64,000 nt of DNA, taken from contig OW121855.1 of assembly GCA_933228895.1 (NCBI GenBank), positions 70,890,698 to 70,954,697 of the forward strand, given 5' to 3'. The notes under the pieces are model-generated. The model had not been told where the DNA came from. It worked only from the letters and a program-made list of their open reading frames with translations, and searched no databases. Source of the stretch: Platycnemis pennipes (Eukaryota; Arthropoda; Insecta; Odonata; Platycnemididae). The stretch's first letter is position 1; every line of letters starts with the position of its first letter. The position numbers and the translations under genes are program-made. Of the stretch, positions 53,680 through 64,000 are shown one piece after another.

Positions 53680-54030
53680 TGGAGATGAACAAACAGGCAT
53701 GCTCATAAACAGAAGAGAGGTGTTTGGCAGATGGTGAATCATCACAATGACATATAAAACTACGTAGTAAGTGAGGCAACGGATAGTGGGTGTTCCAGTG
53801 ATAGATAATCACTACTAATTCCTTTAAAATTGAAAGAATTCAATACGTTGGTTATGCAGACATTGCATTGAGAATAATATTCGCCTCGGCATACATCTGC
53901 ATTATATATGATGGGATGCAAAAACCTTTGCGCTAAGTTTACTGGTACTTGACCTATAGTAAATCAACTCCAATAGTATAAAATAGAGGTAGAGAGGTAT
54001 TTGGCAGAGGGTGAACAACATGCACTTGTA
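53680..54030 (-). mobile_element. Two weak CR1 3'-terminus relics
   Basis: 'GAGAGGTGTTTGGCAGATGG' (about 53,715) and 'GAGAGGTATTTGGCAGAGGG' (about 53,992) are each followed by TGAA and resemble the 'GTGTGTGGCAGGGGGTGAA' part of the terminus. They are also similar to each other. Confidence 0.4.
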
Positions 54031-54269
54031 GATGTTGTAACTTGTAAACAATGACATGAAGAGTCCAAGTTATAAGCGTCCCTTGACAATTCCTTAATAA
54101 TCAAGGCCTTTATACATGTTTACATAAAATAATAAAGACAGTGTCACTGGTAATTAATCCATCTCCACATGAATCTGAATTTCATTAAATGTTTCGTACA
54201 AAGTTTATTGGTTTTAAGCAATTTCATAAAGTTAGTGTGAAATAAGTAAAACTTAAATATGGCCTTGGC

Positions 54270-54600
54270 GTTTTGCGGTTGAACGGGGAGACAGGGAGGC
54301 GTGGCCAATGAGAGAAGAGAGAGAGAGAGGTGATAAGAAGGGGAGTGCTATGGAGAGAGAGGACGACTGGGAGAACTGAGTAGGGGGGGGGGATAGGCGG
54401 GGGAGGAGGTGAGGGAGGGAGGGTGGGTGCGCAGTCGGGAAGGAGCGAGCGAAATGTCCATAAAGATGAGGAGGGCGGGGTCGGAGGGGAGTCCTTGGTC
54501 CCAGAGGGAAGAGAGAACGAGTGTGTGCTTTCCGGTAACCCCTTAAAGGGACTCAAGCGTGGTAGGGAACGCCTTGGTGAAGAAGAGTATTCCCGCCCAA
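54270..54600. other. G-rich island
   Basis: The plus strand has repeated G runs at 54,380-54,430 (quadruplex-compatible) and GA repeats near 54,318. The 162-codon Pro/Ser-rich minus frame is attributed to composition. Confidence 0.4.
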
Positions 54601-54759
54601 AATCACCCACGTGTGATGTACGAAAAATACATATTACAATACATACTGACTTAGGAAATAACTTACTGAAGATTTTACCTTCCACCACGTCAAGAGGACA
54701 CTTACAGTTCACTGCTTACTTGTCGACCATGGAAGCTATGACGGCGACCTAGCAACTGA

Positions 54760-55930
54760 AAGTTAGCGAGTTTCTAATCGGCTTGGGTTATGGGTTTTGT
54801 TCTTATCTTTAGGGTTAACTCGAGGTTAGCGGGTGCGATATAAACTAAGTGGTGAGAGCCTAAAATCCAGCTGCCACCACTCTAAATCTGGGATTTACAT
54901 CTGGAGCATAATATTTCATGGCAGTACGACAAAGGCAACATAAGCAGCAGAAAAGAAAATACCTAAAGCTTTATATATGTGATCATTCAAAATGGACGTA
55001 AAAGATAAAAGGAATCGACGAAGAGCCGATGAATAATGCGGAACAGAAAGAAAACATGTTCAGAACTAAAGGGGAAAAGAGATCCTACACAGAAAAACGT
55101 CATGTCTGCATAAAAATTCGATGGAAATAAATATTAATGACAAATGAAAACTGAAGAAGGGCGTACATGAATATATGCATGAAAACATGCTAACACGGGA
55201 AACTTGCATAGGCAGTCCAGAGCTCGGAAAAGGAAAAATGGAATTTATTTAGATTCTATAGAATGGAAATATGTGGTGACCAGTAATGTTTGTTCAACAA
55301 ACTCCACAAAAATAACTACCGAAAAATTAGACGGATAGCAAAACATAAATTAAGGGGTAGAATGTAAGTAATCCATTTCTCAGAACTAGGAAGTTTGTCA
55401 TCGTAGCGTACAATAACCGAATTAAAGTGAGAATAAAGTACAGAATATGACTTAATTCTTATCAATCAATTCTTGTGATTCCCTTAGCAACCCTATAACA
55501 GTGGCCAAAAATGAATCTGAGTACTCTCTTATGTAGTCAAAGGACGGTATGACAATCTCATTATCCGAAATTGAAAACGCCTACTACATTGGCACAAAGC
55601 CTTTCCCAACATATGGAATAGGAATTTTGACTCCTACAATAATCAATGTGCAGTCCAAATTTCTAAATATAAAGATAATTGTTGCAAAATTTCTACATAT
55701 ATGTTACCGAAAGAAAATCTTAAGAACTGAGGTAGACATTTTTCGCGCATCGGTAAAAAGCTTTTAACTGAATATTGTAAATTACATCTTTTCATGCCTA
55801 GCAGGAATCGTAAAGTAATGCATTCCTGAAAATGCTTTACCAAGTAATAATTATTCTATTACTTCGTAGATGATAGTACTTTAGTTGCACGTTCTTGGTA
55901 CGAGCCTACCTAACGCGCACATCTAATGAA
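54760..55930. other. AT-rich intergenic stretch
   Basis: Short frames only; no family or repeat recognised. Confidence 0.3.
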
Positions 55931-56013
55931 TGATATGGGGATCGGGTTGATGCAGTGGTAACCGTCTACCACAAGGCTTGTGTACGAGTTGAGGTAACTG
56001 CAGATTATAAAAC

Positions 56014-56047
56014 ACACCACTTAATTATTATTATTATTAAGTGGTGT
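56014..56047. repeat. 11-bp hairpin around a (TTA)n loop
   Basis: ACACCACTTAA (56,014-56,024) pairs perfectly with 56,037-56,047 across a 12-nt TTA-repeat loop. It follows a GTGGTAACCG tRNA-like stretch at 55,955, so it may be part of a SINE tail. Confidence 0.75.
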
Positions 56048-56164
56048 AGCGGTTGACTACAGACAAAATCAAGGCTTTCATTTTCGACAGCACAATCAAA
56101 TACGATGCGTTTTTACACCATCGAACCCTCCAGGAGCAAAAGACAATATAGTACAAGAGGATCA

Positions 56165-56470
56165 GGCCGGAGTGGTGGCTAAAGTACTGGATTCCCATTC
56201 CGAGGGCCATGGCTCAAATCCCGGTGATGGCGGAGAGGTTTTATTGCTTTATTGGTCCCTAGTCAAGCAAATGTTAATGAGCATTTCAAGTGCAGTTCTA
56301 AATCCGTCTGATGGGAAGTTAAGCCTTGATGTATGAAAAACTGTGCCTTGCGAGAGTTCAGCCTTGGCACATGCAATAACTATTGTGCCATTTGCTCCTC
56401 TCCGGCGTTAGGCTTCTCTGCCTAAACTCTTCCCATCGATCGAAAATGCCTTCACTTGTCGGTCTCACCT
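56165..56470 (+). repeat. SINE-A copy, full length but diverged
   Basis: Head 'GTGGTGGCTAAAGTACTGGA' and B-box 'GGCTCAAATCCCGGTGATGG' are well preserved. The body shows 'GAGCATTTCAAGTGCAGTTC', 'AAATCCGTCTGATGGGAAGT' and 'TCCGGCGTTAGGCTTCTCTG'. Confidence 0.8.
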
Positions 56471-57129
56471 AATAACAGTAACATCAACATTCGAAACATT
56501 ATACGAGCGTATTCCTATGAATGTATAGCAAGTGTCACTTGGCGTTTGGAAGCACCTTCTTGTAAAACTCTAGAGACTAGAAGGTTGTTTGCCACATTTC
56601 AGTTACTCGAAAAATTCAAATAACACGAATTCCAATCTAACAGATCAGCCATGTTTCTACCCCCACACTACAACAGCTGGACAGATTGAAGCGACAAATT
56701 AAGAGGGATAACTGTCAGACCAACCATTATAATAATTAGCTTTTCCCACGTGCAATATGCGACAACTCAAACAAACGTTAATTATTTCAAATACATTAAA
56801 TACCAATTAACCGAATTTACTATAGTAAGCCCCGCACTTTTTCTTCTTCAAAACCTATTGTCTGTATCGCAATTATTCCCCAATTCTCATTCCTTGTTTT
56901 TTAGGCTTTTCCTATTTATTTCATATCATTTAAAGAATGTCCTTTCAGTTTAAAATGAAAAACGCCAGGCTCGAGGGCAAGACATTATTTTTTTGACGCA
57001 AATATTATTTCTTTGAACCTACCCAAAAATGGTAGTACGCGGGATACACACGTGTGTCGCTTACATGAATAAATACAGCATATTATTTATTAAAATTTTT
57101 ATCTAAAATCAAATTAACAATTGGTGACT

Positions 57130-57262
57130 TAAAACCCCCTGTTACACGACCTTACGGTGGATCGCAGGATAAAACGTAAATGCAGATGAATTAATGCATG
57201 TACCTACTTTGAGCACACTCGGTGACTATTCACCCTCTGCCACACACCCTAGCTAGGGTGTA
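57130..57262 (+). mobile_element. CR1 3'-terminus relics, two adjacent
   Basis: 'ACCTTACGGTGGATCGCAGG' (57,149) with 'GCAGATGAATTA', and 'TTCACCCTCTGCCACACACC' (57,229) with 'GTGTACAGCAGATACAG', both follow the plus-strand terminus order. Confidence 0.55.
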
Positions 57263-58020
57263 CAGCAGATACAGTAGATGGAAGAGGAGTCGACGCCTTC
57301 CTGCGGGGCTGATAGGGGTACGGGGGGAGAGAGGAAGGGGAGGTCGGGGGGAGGGGTCACATCGGAGGAGGTCAGAAGGAGGTGGCGGATGGCGACGCAT
57401 CGCGACCCGCCTGCGGGACGGTAGGAGAGAGGGAAGGAGAGAGAGAAGGAGAGAGAGAGGGAGAAGAAATAAAAGCGGGAGAGTTGGAGGAGGATGAAAG
57501 GGAAAGGGGAAACTTGAGGACTTCGTGCGGAGGGTATGAACGTACGCAACACCACGCCTAAAGTCGAAAGAGACGGTAAAGGAAAAGTCGGAAAAAGGCA
57601 AGGAGGGGGGATGGTGTGAGGTTTATTCGGGACGCAAAGGAGGGAGGCGGGGGTGGGAGAGTGCGAGTGGTGGTTGGACAGTTAAAGGCTCTGCGGTCGT
57701 ATAGCTCCGTCTTTACGAGCGTCACCTTCCGAGAAAAGAGAGAGGGAGAGATACGGAACGAGTGAGAGAACTTCTTCCCAGAGCCACCAGAGGGGATCCC
57801 CGTCCCTCTCATACTTTCCTCTCTTCCCACTCGTTTATCCAGATCGTTTCCACCAACCAGTCCTCCGCTTTCCCCTTCCTCCACACGGACGTTTCTCTTC
57901 CATTCCTTCCCTCCGTTACGCACGATGCCCCTTATTTACCGTACAGGTTCCAGGTTTCCAGCACAAGACGGCAGTTACAATCTTCGGGGGAACGAAAACG
58001 TTTCGGTCGGGGACATTTCT
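57260..58020. other. Purine-rich GC island
   Basis: G/A-rich plus strand from 57,300 to 57,760, then C-rich to 57,960. Overlapping 91-123-codon frames on both strands lack domains. Confidence 0.35.
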
Positions 58021-58371
58021 GAGTAGTTTAATTATTTCCCTGTTTCAATGATCATGCCGAAGACTAAGATATAGAGAATAAAGCTGATGCTGGATCGTGG
58101 GTCTTTACTTCGAGTTTTCTTAATCTTCAATGAAGAATTACAACTTGATTATACCAAAATAGTTTTTATTACATACGAACTAGTTGTCAAGGAGTCATTT
58201 ACAATTCTAAATCTGGCGTCACCTGAAGATAACACATTGACGCCGAGTAATAAGGGTTATCTAATAAAAAACACCGGAATAGCCGATTTTTATTATTCAT
58301 CATAAACATATTCCACCAATAAATTGAATCGAATCAGGCCTTGTGAAAAAGTGACAGACTGACAGAAAAAC

Positions 58372-58770
58372 TTGAACGATGTATTATTGACACACTTTAT
58401 TGAATTACTAAACCCTAACGGTTTCGACACTCTCGTGCCATTATCCAGGGTACTCTGACATTCTCATAGTGGCCAGTCCTTATATATACTCACAATGAGG
58501 AGGGATAAACTGCATGAATGATTGGGGTAGTTTAGAGGGCATGATTAAGTGAGATAAGCAATGTGTTGAAGGTCAGGATGATGGGGGAAGGATTTTTAAA
58601 GGCGGAAAAGGTACATGATAAATGGGGACAAATTGAACGGTACAATTTCATTCAAGAATTTACGTCCCAAAGCCTTAGATACTGATATAATCTCTAAGTT
58701 TTCGAAAAAATCCAGCTTTGCACCTTTGCAATGAACACCAAGTTGACTAAAACTTGGCGTCTTTTTCTAT
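58372..58770 (-). mobile_element. Penelope-like element 3' end, second copy
   Basis: The minus strand matches the PLE at 27.5-27.88 kb from the end of the GIY-YIG frame ('GCAAAGGTGCAAAGCTGGAT', 'CTTAGAGATTATATCAGTAT', 'GAAATTGTACCGTTCAATTT') through the C-rich region and 'GAGTATATATAAGGACTGGC' to the hammerhead-like motif and AATAAAG end. Only this 400 bp is present. Confidence 0.85.
58400..58455 (-). ncRNA. Hammerhead-like motif in the second PLE end
   Basis: In minus-strand order: CTGGATAAT box, GGCAC/GTGTC helix with GAGA loop, GAAACC, and a 5-bp stem AACCC-type (AAACC...GGTTT) with a 5-nt loop. Stem III is better formed than in copy 1, but the first box still departs from CTGANGA. Confidence 0.55.
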
Positions 58771-58854
58771 CTTTATCCAAAACGTAACCGTGATATTATG
58801 AAATACATACGCGTGTCAAAACCAGAGAGAGAACGACTTCAGAGTACTAATTAC

Positions 58855-59060
58855 TTACCACAACGACCTGAGTTCGATATCTGGGAGAAATTGAATTGAA
58901 ATCCCAACTACGATGTCGTACGGAGGATTTCTTCAGTGCAAAACTTCGTCCGTCTGACAAGACGTACAGCTGTGGACTCCTTAGTGCCTTTATTTAAGGG
59001 TAATACCATACTGAAGCTGGGTTACTTGACACCCACCACCTTTCCCTTTGAATTTTATCG
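58855..59060 (+). repeat. SINE-A copy, partial
   Basis: 'GACCTGAGTTCGATATCTGG' (B-box region), 'TTCGTCCGTCTGACAAGACG', 'TTAGTGCCTTTATTTAAGGG' and 'GAAGCTGGGTTACTTGACAC' follow family order. Confidence 0.65.
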
Positions 59061-59244
59061 TTACACTTTTCCAGCCGATCTGAGACGCTTTTAAGCGGGG
59101 AACGAACTGATGATACGAATTGAAAGATTGAATTGATTTGACTGAACAGACTAAGTAGAAATTGCTTTACTCGGATGTACCAGGAGGCTGCACCAGGTAG
59201 GGTGGACATAAACAACAAAGCGGAATAAATATCGTCCCAAAAAC

Positions 59245-59460
59245 AAACATTAACCAATGAAGATAATCGTCGAGGGAAAAGTGAATGGGAAGAATTGAAA
59301 ATGCAGACCATGAGATACATGGAGCAAGTTGTGAAGGATGTAAAAGAGAGGAGCTACGTCAACATGAAGATAATGGCCGATAGAAGAATCGAGTGGAGAG
59401 CTGCGTCAAACCAATCCTAGGATTGAATCCGAGGATGATGATGATGATAAAACATTAACC
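59245..59460 (+). mobile_element. Short RTE insertion with 11-bp target duplication
   Basis: Exact repeats AAACATTAACC at 59,245-59,255 and 59,450-59,460 flank a 194-bp RTE 3' end. It includes 'GATACATGGAGCAAGTTGTG', 'GAAGGATGTAAAAGAGAGG', 'GAGTGGAGAGCTGCGTCAAA' and the (GATGAT)n tail at 59,433-59,447. Only the last 190 bp were copied. Confidence 0.92.
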
Positions 59461-59549
59461 GGAATCGTTCAGGCCTTTATACATACGCCTTAATTTCTAC
59501 CAAGCTTTGACCTCAAATACCGCTAGTTACTCGGGTTACCATTCACTAT

Positions 59550-60350
59550 CATTAGTCATCAATCCTCAGATTGGTTTTACGCAGCTCTCCATTGAGTTCC
59601 TCCATCGGCCAATCTCTTCATATTTACGTATTTACGAATACTCTTTCACATCCTTCATCACATCTTCCATATATCTCACTCGGGGCCTACCTTTTCCATT
59701 CTTCCCGTCCATTTGTCCTTCAACGATTGTCTTCATCAGGCCATCGTGTCTTAAGATATGGCCAATTAAGTTATCCGTCTTCTTTTTATAGTTTTCAGCA
59801 GGCTTCTCTTTTCTCCCACTCTTCTTAAGACTTCTTCGTTTGTCACTCGGTCGATCCATTTTATCTTCATTATTCTTCTGTAGCACCACATTTCGTATAC
59901 TTCCACCCTTTTCTTCTCCGCTGGTGTCATCGTCCATGCCTCACTGCCGTAAAGAAACATGTTCCAGATGCACGTTGCACACGATGTACGCATTATTTCC
60001 TTACTCATACGCTTGTATTTCCAGATGTAAGTAGGTTCTTCTTTTGGTAGAATGCCCTCTTTGCTTGAGGGCATAATAATATTCTACTGACTTTCTTTCT
60101 TGCTTCGTCCATTGTTGGTTACTCGACTTCCCAGGTAGCAGATCTCTTTCACAGCTTCCAGTTTTTGCTTCCCTAAATTAACGTTGGTTTTGGCCTCTTC
60201 TCTTTTGCTGCACACCAATATCTTAGTTTTATTCTCATTGATCTTCGGATTACATCTTGCCGCTATCATTTCCATGGCTATTAGAGTCCTATTCAGATCC
60301 TTCTCTGTCTCTGCTACTAGTGCTATGTCATCAGCGGGTTTAACATTAAT
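59550..60350 (-). pseudogene. RTE reverse transcriptase/C-terminal fragment
   Basis: The minus strand reads 'ADDIALVAETEKDLNRTLIA' (RT motif C; the preceding F is changed) at about 60,300-60,340, 'NPKINENKTKILVCSKREEA', 'EICYLGSRVTNNGRSKKES', then, after a frame break near 60,080, 'WTMTPAEKKRVEVYEMWCYR', 'IKWIDRVTNEEVLRRVGEKR', and in a third frame 'LIGHILRHDGLMKTIVEG'. This is the same family as the 7.1-9.6 kb element. Homology stops abruptly at about 60,343, so it is 5'-truncated inside the RT palm. Confidence 0.88.
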
Positions 60351-60404
60351 CACAATATAGGTAACCAAAATTACGAAGTTTAGGATGGTGAGGAAAGTAA
60401 AGCT

Positions 60405-60710
60405 GTATACAAGGCAGATAAAATGGATCGACCGAGTGACTAACAAAGTCCAAGGCTGTGGGTAGCAGTGACTACTTTAAGAACAATGGACAACTTAATC
60501 GGTCATATCTTGAGGTATGGTGTAGACAATCTTTTACGGAAAGGTGAATGGGAAGAATGGCATGGCAAACAAATGCCTCGCATGAGATAGAAAAAGTAGT
60601 GAAGGGTGTGAAAGACGCCGTTATATTCTATATTAATATGAAGAGACTAACCGATAGGAGATTAGAGAGGAGTTCTGCGTCGAACCAATCTTAGGATTAT
60701 TGACTTGTGA
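60405..60710 (+). pseudogene. RTE 3'-end fragment, opposite orientation
   Basis: 'AATGGATCGACCGAGTGACT', 'GGACAACTTAATCGGTCATA', 'AATGGGAAGAATGGCATGGC' and 'TAGGAGATTAGAGAGGAGTT' track the RTE C-terminus on the plus strand, ending with a decayed GATGGTGATGAG tail. It lies head-to-head with the 59,550-60,350 copy. Confidence 0.75.
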
Positions 60711-60729
60711 TGGTGATGAGCAGCAGAGA

Positions 60730-60960
60730 AGAATTGACGTAAGACGCGGTTTCTTATAGATCTGAGACCTGGACACGGAAATATGATTGGAAAAGGTTGA
60801 AGCTTTAGAATCGTGGGCGTGAAGGAAAATGTGGAGTACGATGGGCGAAAAGGAGGAACATGAAGAAATTTTGAATGTGGTGAGGGAGGATAGACGGTGG
60901 TAGCGAAGTTGGGCAGAGGATGTGGATGGAGCATGTTACCTACGAAAATGGGATAAAAGA
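60730..60960 (+). pseudogene. Second-type LINE C-terminal fragment
   Basis: 'TCTGAGACCTGGACACGGAA' (SETWTR), 'GTTGAAGCTTTAGAATCGTG' and 'GAAATTTTGAATGTGGTGAG' (EILNVV) correspond to the 'YGSETWTLRKED', 'LEAFE' and 'EEVLxxV' positions of the diverged LINE at 38.2-38.9 kb. It is broken in all frames. Confidence 0.55.
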
Positions 60961-61179
60961 GGTCATTATCGAAGTGGGAACGCTGCGTAAGTTAGGAATC
61001 GTAGGGAAAGAAACGGTACATACCTTGTTCCGTTTTAAAAGAGCCATAAATGAAACCAAACTAAAGAGAGAATTTACGAAAGAAGTAGCGGTAAAAACTA
61101 AGAATAGATCTCATACAATATACCCGATCAAGAACTGCCTTAACCGGAAACAAACTATCATATAGTTTTCCACCCCGAA

Positions 61180-62380
61180 TTTTGCGATTAACATTACCAT
61201 TACCGGATAGATTTCCTTTATTCCTTCAAATTCTGTCCTGTTTCTCTTCATTATTATATTCTATAGCGAACCCGTGGCGTCGTAATGAGGGCGCTTAATG
61301 CTTCCGTAGTTTTAACATCTTCAGACTTTACAGCGTTGAGGAGACGGTACTTAGTTCTGAAGGTCATGGGATCAATATCCAGGGACGGAGGTCATTGTAA
61401 TGGATAATTATACTCCGCACTTGAGGTTTCTGCTGGGGACGTTTCATGAAAGTCTTAAAACGCAAGAAATAGGAGCGACGAAAGTTCCAATTGTAATAAT
61501 AAGAGAGCAGATGTTAAGTTCCGATATCTAATAGTAGTGACAATTAATTGATCAAGATGAAAGATATAGACTACCTTTGAAATAGACTGCAATAGATATA
61601 GACTACCTTTCTTGCAGCAAATTAAGAGGCATAAAAATATGTGTCACAACAACAGAATAGGTTTTATTATATATCGGTGGCAGTCGGTTTTTATTATATA
61701 ATTCATTTTGTTAGACGCTCTTTTTGAAAGCATTTTATTATATTCATGATAAAAAGTACCTACTCTATATACATTGTATCAATGTAAATGGAGTACGAGT
61801 TTCTTATTCTCATGTTCAAGGTATATCTGAAAGAGTTTTATGAATTCTAATAATGATTTATGAATTCTAATGATCTAATTGTAATAAATGATAACTGCAC
61901 CATTCCGCCAAATGCAATAAATAGTGTAGCTTTCAAACAGAATCACAAATTGCAAATAAAATTTGTTTCTTCGTCTTTTACAAACATTATTTAGACTTGT
62001 CCGTTACACGTCAAATCTAGGTTTGCTTTCTGCACAAGAAAATATCTATAGCTTGCATGTACCGAATGAATGTACGGTGATCATTCACTCCAGGCCATTC
62101 ACTATCGTGGTATGCAAAGAAAATTTGCCGGGTACTCGTTGATGTTGATACTTTTAACGTAAACAGAAGACTATAATAAATGTATCCCGTGGACATGTCG
62201 ACAACTCCACATGTTACAGGACAGAAGTATATATTCTGTCATCTTCCTCCGTGGTCTCCCTTTTCTTCTATCACCCAGAACTTTCCCTTAATGCATGCTT
62301 GCTACATTATTCTTGCATCTGTGAAGGTGTCCAAAAAGTTTCGTTTTCTTATTATGGATCTTCTTTGTAACGTTTCTTTC
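61180..62380. other. AT-rich intergenic stretch with small duplications
   Basis: A 17-bp direct repeat (AGATATAGACTACCTTT) occurs twice at about 61,563 and 61,595, and 'TTTATGAATTCTAAT' twice at about 61,838-61,872. A tRNA-like 'CATGGGATCAATATCCAGG' lies near 61,366. No coding feature. Confidence 0.4.
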
Positions 62381-62384
62381 TTAT

Positions 62385-62500
62385 AATGTATGAGGGGCTG
62401 AAGAGGGACATAGCGTAACATTTAGGGGGTGGGAAGAATTAAATGTCCATTTAAACCTACCTTCACCGGTAGAATACCTATAATAATAATAATACCCATA
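62385..62500 (-). mobile_element. Second copy of the ACCGGT MITE, partial
   Basis: The minus strand shows 'ATTCTACCGGTGAAGGTAG' and, further on, 'TGTCCCTCTTCAGCCCCTCA', the same two blocks in the same order as at 44,048-44,135. Its outer side is a (TTA)n tract. The right inverted repeat was not found. Confidence 0.55.
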
Positions 62501-62749
62501 TTGTTGTGCACGACTAACTCTCAATTGCCAAATATGATGCGAAGATAAATAGCACGAGCAAATATACCTCCAGATGGGAATACACCTCTGGGTAATTTGA
62601 TTCGTCGACCTTGTGATTAAAAGGCATACATTGGCCACCTCTTTTGTTGCATATGCGTACACGGTGGTTTTATCCGATGTTATTAACTTTACTGCCTTCA
62701 CTTCCTAATAAGTTTAGCGTACATGCTTCGATTGCTAAGTTAATGTGTG

Positions 62750-63440
62750 ATTGTGCCCCAGCCTCAATAGAGCGACGATTTCAGTTATCCTAAGGAAGAA
62801 GGAGGCGGTAGAGCAACGACCTCTATAGCAAAAGTGCTCGAATGAGGGAGAAAGGAAAAAAAAATAGGGCCGGGCAAGGCAGAGATCCAACTTACTCGGA
62901 CAATTTTTTTCACCCCCCCAACCCCAACCCTTTCTACTCCCCTTCCCTCCGTCACGTGACCCCCTCCCCCGCGGCCGACCAACCATTCGTCCCCGCAGAA
63001 ACCTCTGCCCCGCGTCCCCATGGAAACGCAACCCTCTCTTCCCTCCCTTCTCCAAACACCTCCCATCCACCACCCTCTGTCTCTCTCTCTCTCCCCGCGG
63101 ACGAAGAAATGCCCATCCCTTATGGTTATTGGCAAGTAAAGCACGGCCCGGGGGAAGGTAACGGCCCTGGCACCGCCCCGTGTCCATAACTGCCCGGCCC
63201 TTCTTTCCGACCACCCCTTCCCCGCAATCCCCGGTTCTCACATAAAAGGTCCTCCAGCGGAAAGAGGGAGGAACTACTCCTCCACGTATTCCACTTCCGC
63301 CGTTCGCCATTCTCTTCTTCTTTCTCTCCTCAAACTTCTACTTCTCCTTGCCTCCGATGCGCGCCAATGCGCCACGTGTCTCCCATTTCGGTCTTCAATT
63401 GTTTTCCCGCCCTATCGCTATCGCCTTCCGCAATTAATTT
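62750..63440. other. C-rich GC island with promoter-like sites
   Basis: Pyrimidine-rich plus strand with CpG-rich parts, a (CT)n run at 63,080-63,096, an ATAAAAGG TATA-like element at about 63,243 and a GCGCCACGTGTCTC E-box at about 63,370. Frames on both strands (up to 191 codons) are low complexity and overlap. Confidence 0.35.
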
Positions 63441-64000
63441 CAGGCAACAGAGGAAACAGCAACACGTTTGACGTTCTTATAGCATCCTAAAAATTACTCT
63501 TGTTCACTGCAAGACAGAGCCAATGCTGTTTATAACTCGTATTAAAATACATAATTTAGGAAACTTATTGTTATTAGTACAAGTAATACCAATATCGTTG
63601 CTAAATATTTTACAGAGTTGGTAGGAGATGAGTTTAGTTGATATTGAGAAAGCGTTCCCTTGGATTCACTAAACAAGGCGCGAGAGGTTTGGAAGGAAAT
63701 AGGCTTATTGGAATCTCACAAGGGCGTTTAATACGAAGCGTTAAAAATACACGCACTTACCTTGCATCAAATAGCGGAAATAGTATCGGAATTAGACCCG
63801 GGGCTATTTTCCGCAAAGTTGTTCAAGCATCTGGGAATTTTCCATGCAATTCGCTCCTTTACTTGATGTAATTTACACTGCGTCTCTCTTCACGTATCAA
63901 ACTGTGTAATGACAAGCGACGAGTAAAACGACTTGTTCACAAAAAGGGAATCAAGGATAAAAGATGAAGAAAGTGAGTTCGTGGTGATTAGCGTCAAGTG
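63440..64000. other. AT-rich intergenic end of window
   Basis: No recognised feature. A 77-codon frame at 63,638-63,871 has no known motif. Confidence 0.3.

Noticed and set aside
60940..61165. 81-codon frame after the LINE fragment as a host exon
   Set aside because: Lys/Arg-rich frame continuing from decayed LINE sequence; no splice signal or family.
1..64000. CRISPR array, operon, phage or other prokaryotic system
   Set aside because: There are no regular spacer-repeat arrays, no long tandem genes and no ribosome binding sites. All coding remnants belong to eukaryotic retroelements.

Overview
The window looks like repeat-rich nuclear DNA from an arthropod, most likely an insect. There are no operons, no ribosome binding sites and no long open frames. 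Instead it holds AT-rich intergenic DNA crowded with decayed animal retroelements: RTE-type and CR1/Jockey-type LINEs, Penelope-like elements (PLEs), tRNA-headed SINEs, and short DNA transposons (MITEs). About twenty GC-rich islands, each with strong purine/pyrimidine strand bias, are interspersed. The species cannot be fixed from sequence alone. Open frames inside the GC-rich islands are low-complexity (Pro/Ser/Gly/Arg-rich), overlap on both strands, and are not annotated as genes.

Layout. 1-9,660: an RTE fragment, an 87-bp-arm foldback, two tRNA-headed repeats, a SINE-A, and a 2.55-kb minus-strand RTE with endonuclease, reverse transcriptase and C-terminal remnants bounded by an 11-bp target duplication. 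9,990-13,000: G- or C-skewed islands, a duplicated 70-bp block and two adjacent insertions with hammerhead-ribozyme-like cores. 13,400-18,220: a mosaic of SINE-A copies, a CR1 3' end and a nested foldback. 18,430-25,530: GC islands, a hAT-like remnant, CR1 3' ends and a 297-bp MITE. 25,527-27,880: a 5'-truncated RTE, then a PLE whose RT and GIY-YIG halves are split by another RTE insertion. 28,000-36,100: islands, an RTE fragment, a perfectly symmetric 190-bp foldback and a possible transcript 3' end. 36,480-39,820: the best candidates for host exons, one broken by two in-frame stops and one intact 86-codon frame. 43,170-45,480: a CpG-rich promoter-like island with an NRF-1-type site, a MITE and a TATA-bearing CpG segment. 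46,280-53,430: a CR1 C-terminus with its 3' end, more SINEs, a 416-bp hAT-like MITE and a 220-bp MITE. 53,680-64,000: CR1 3' ends, islands, a second PLE 3' end and a cluster of RTE fragments in both orientations.

How the parts fit. Four RTE insertions carry (ATGATG)n tails. Three have exact 11-bp target duplications and the fourth has an 11-bp duplication with one mismatch, so one machinery placed them. The many short blocks with a 'CTGCAAGCCACC ... GTGTGTGGCAGGGG' pattern are explained by the 46.3-kb CR1 copy, whose 3' terminus is this block read in reverse. The most unusual recurring theme is hammerhead-like cores (CTGANGA / short helix / GAAAC) in two PLE 3' ends, in a 99-bp insertion, and in both arms of three palindromic foldbacks. 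One foldback has its own 13-bp flanking duplication, so palindromic forms may have inserted as units.
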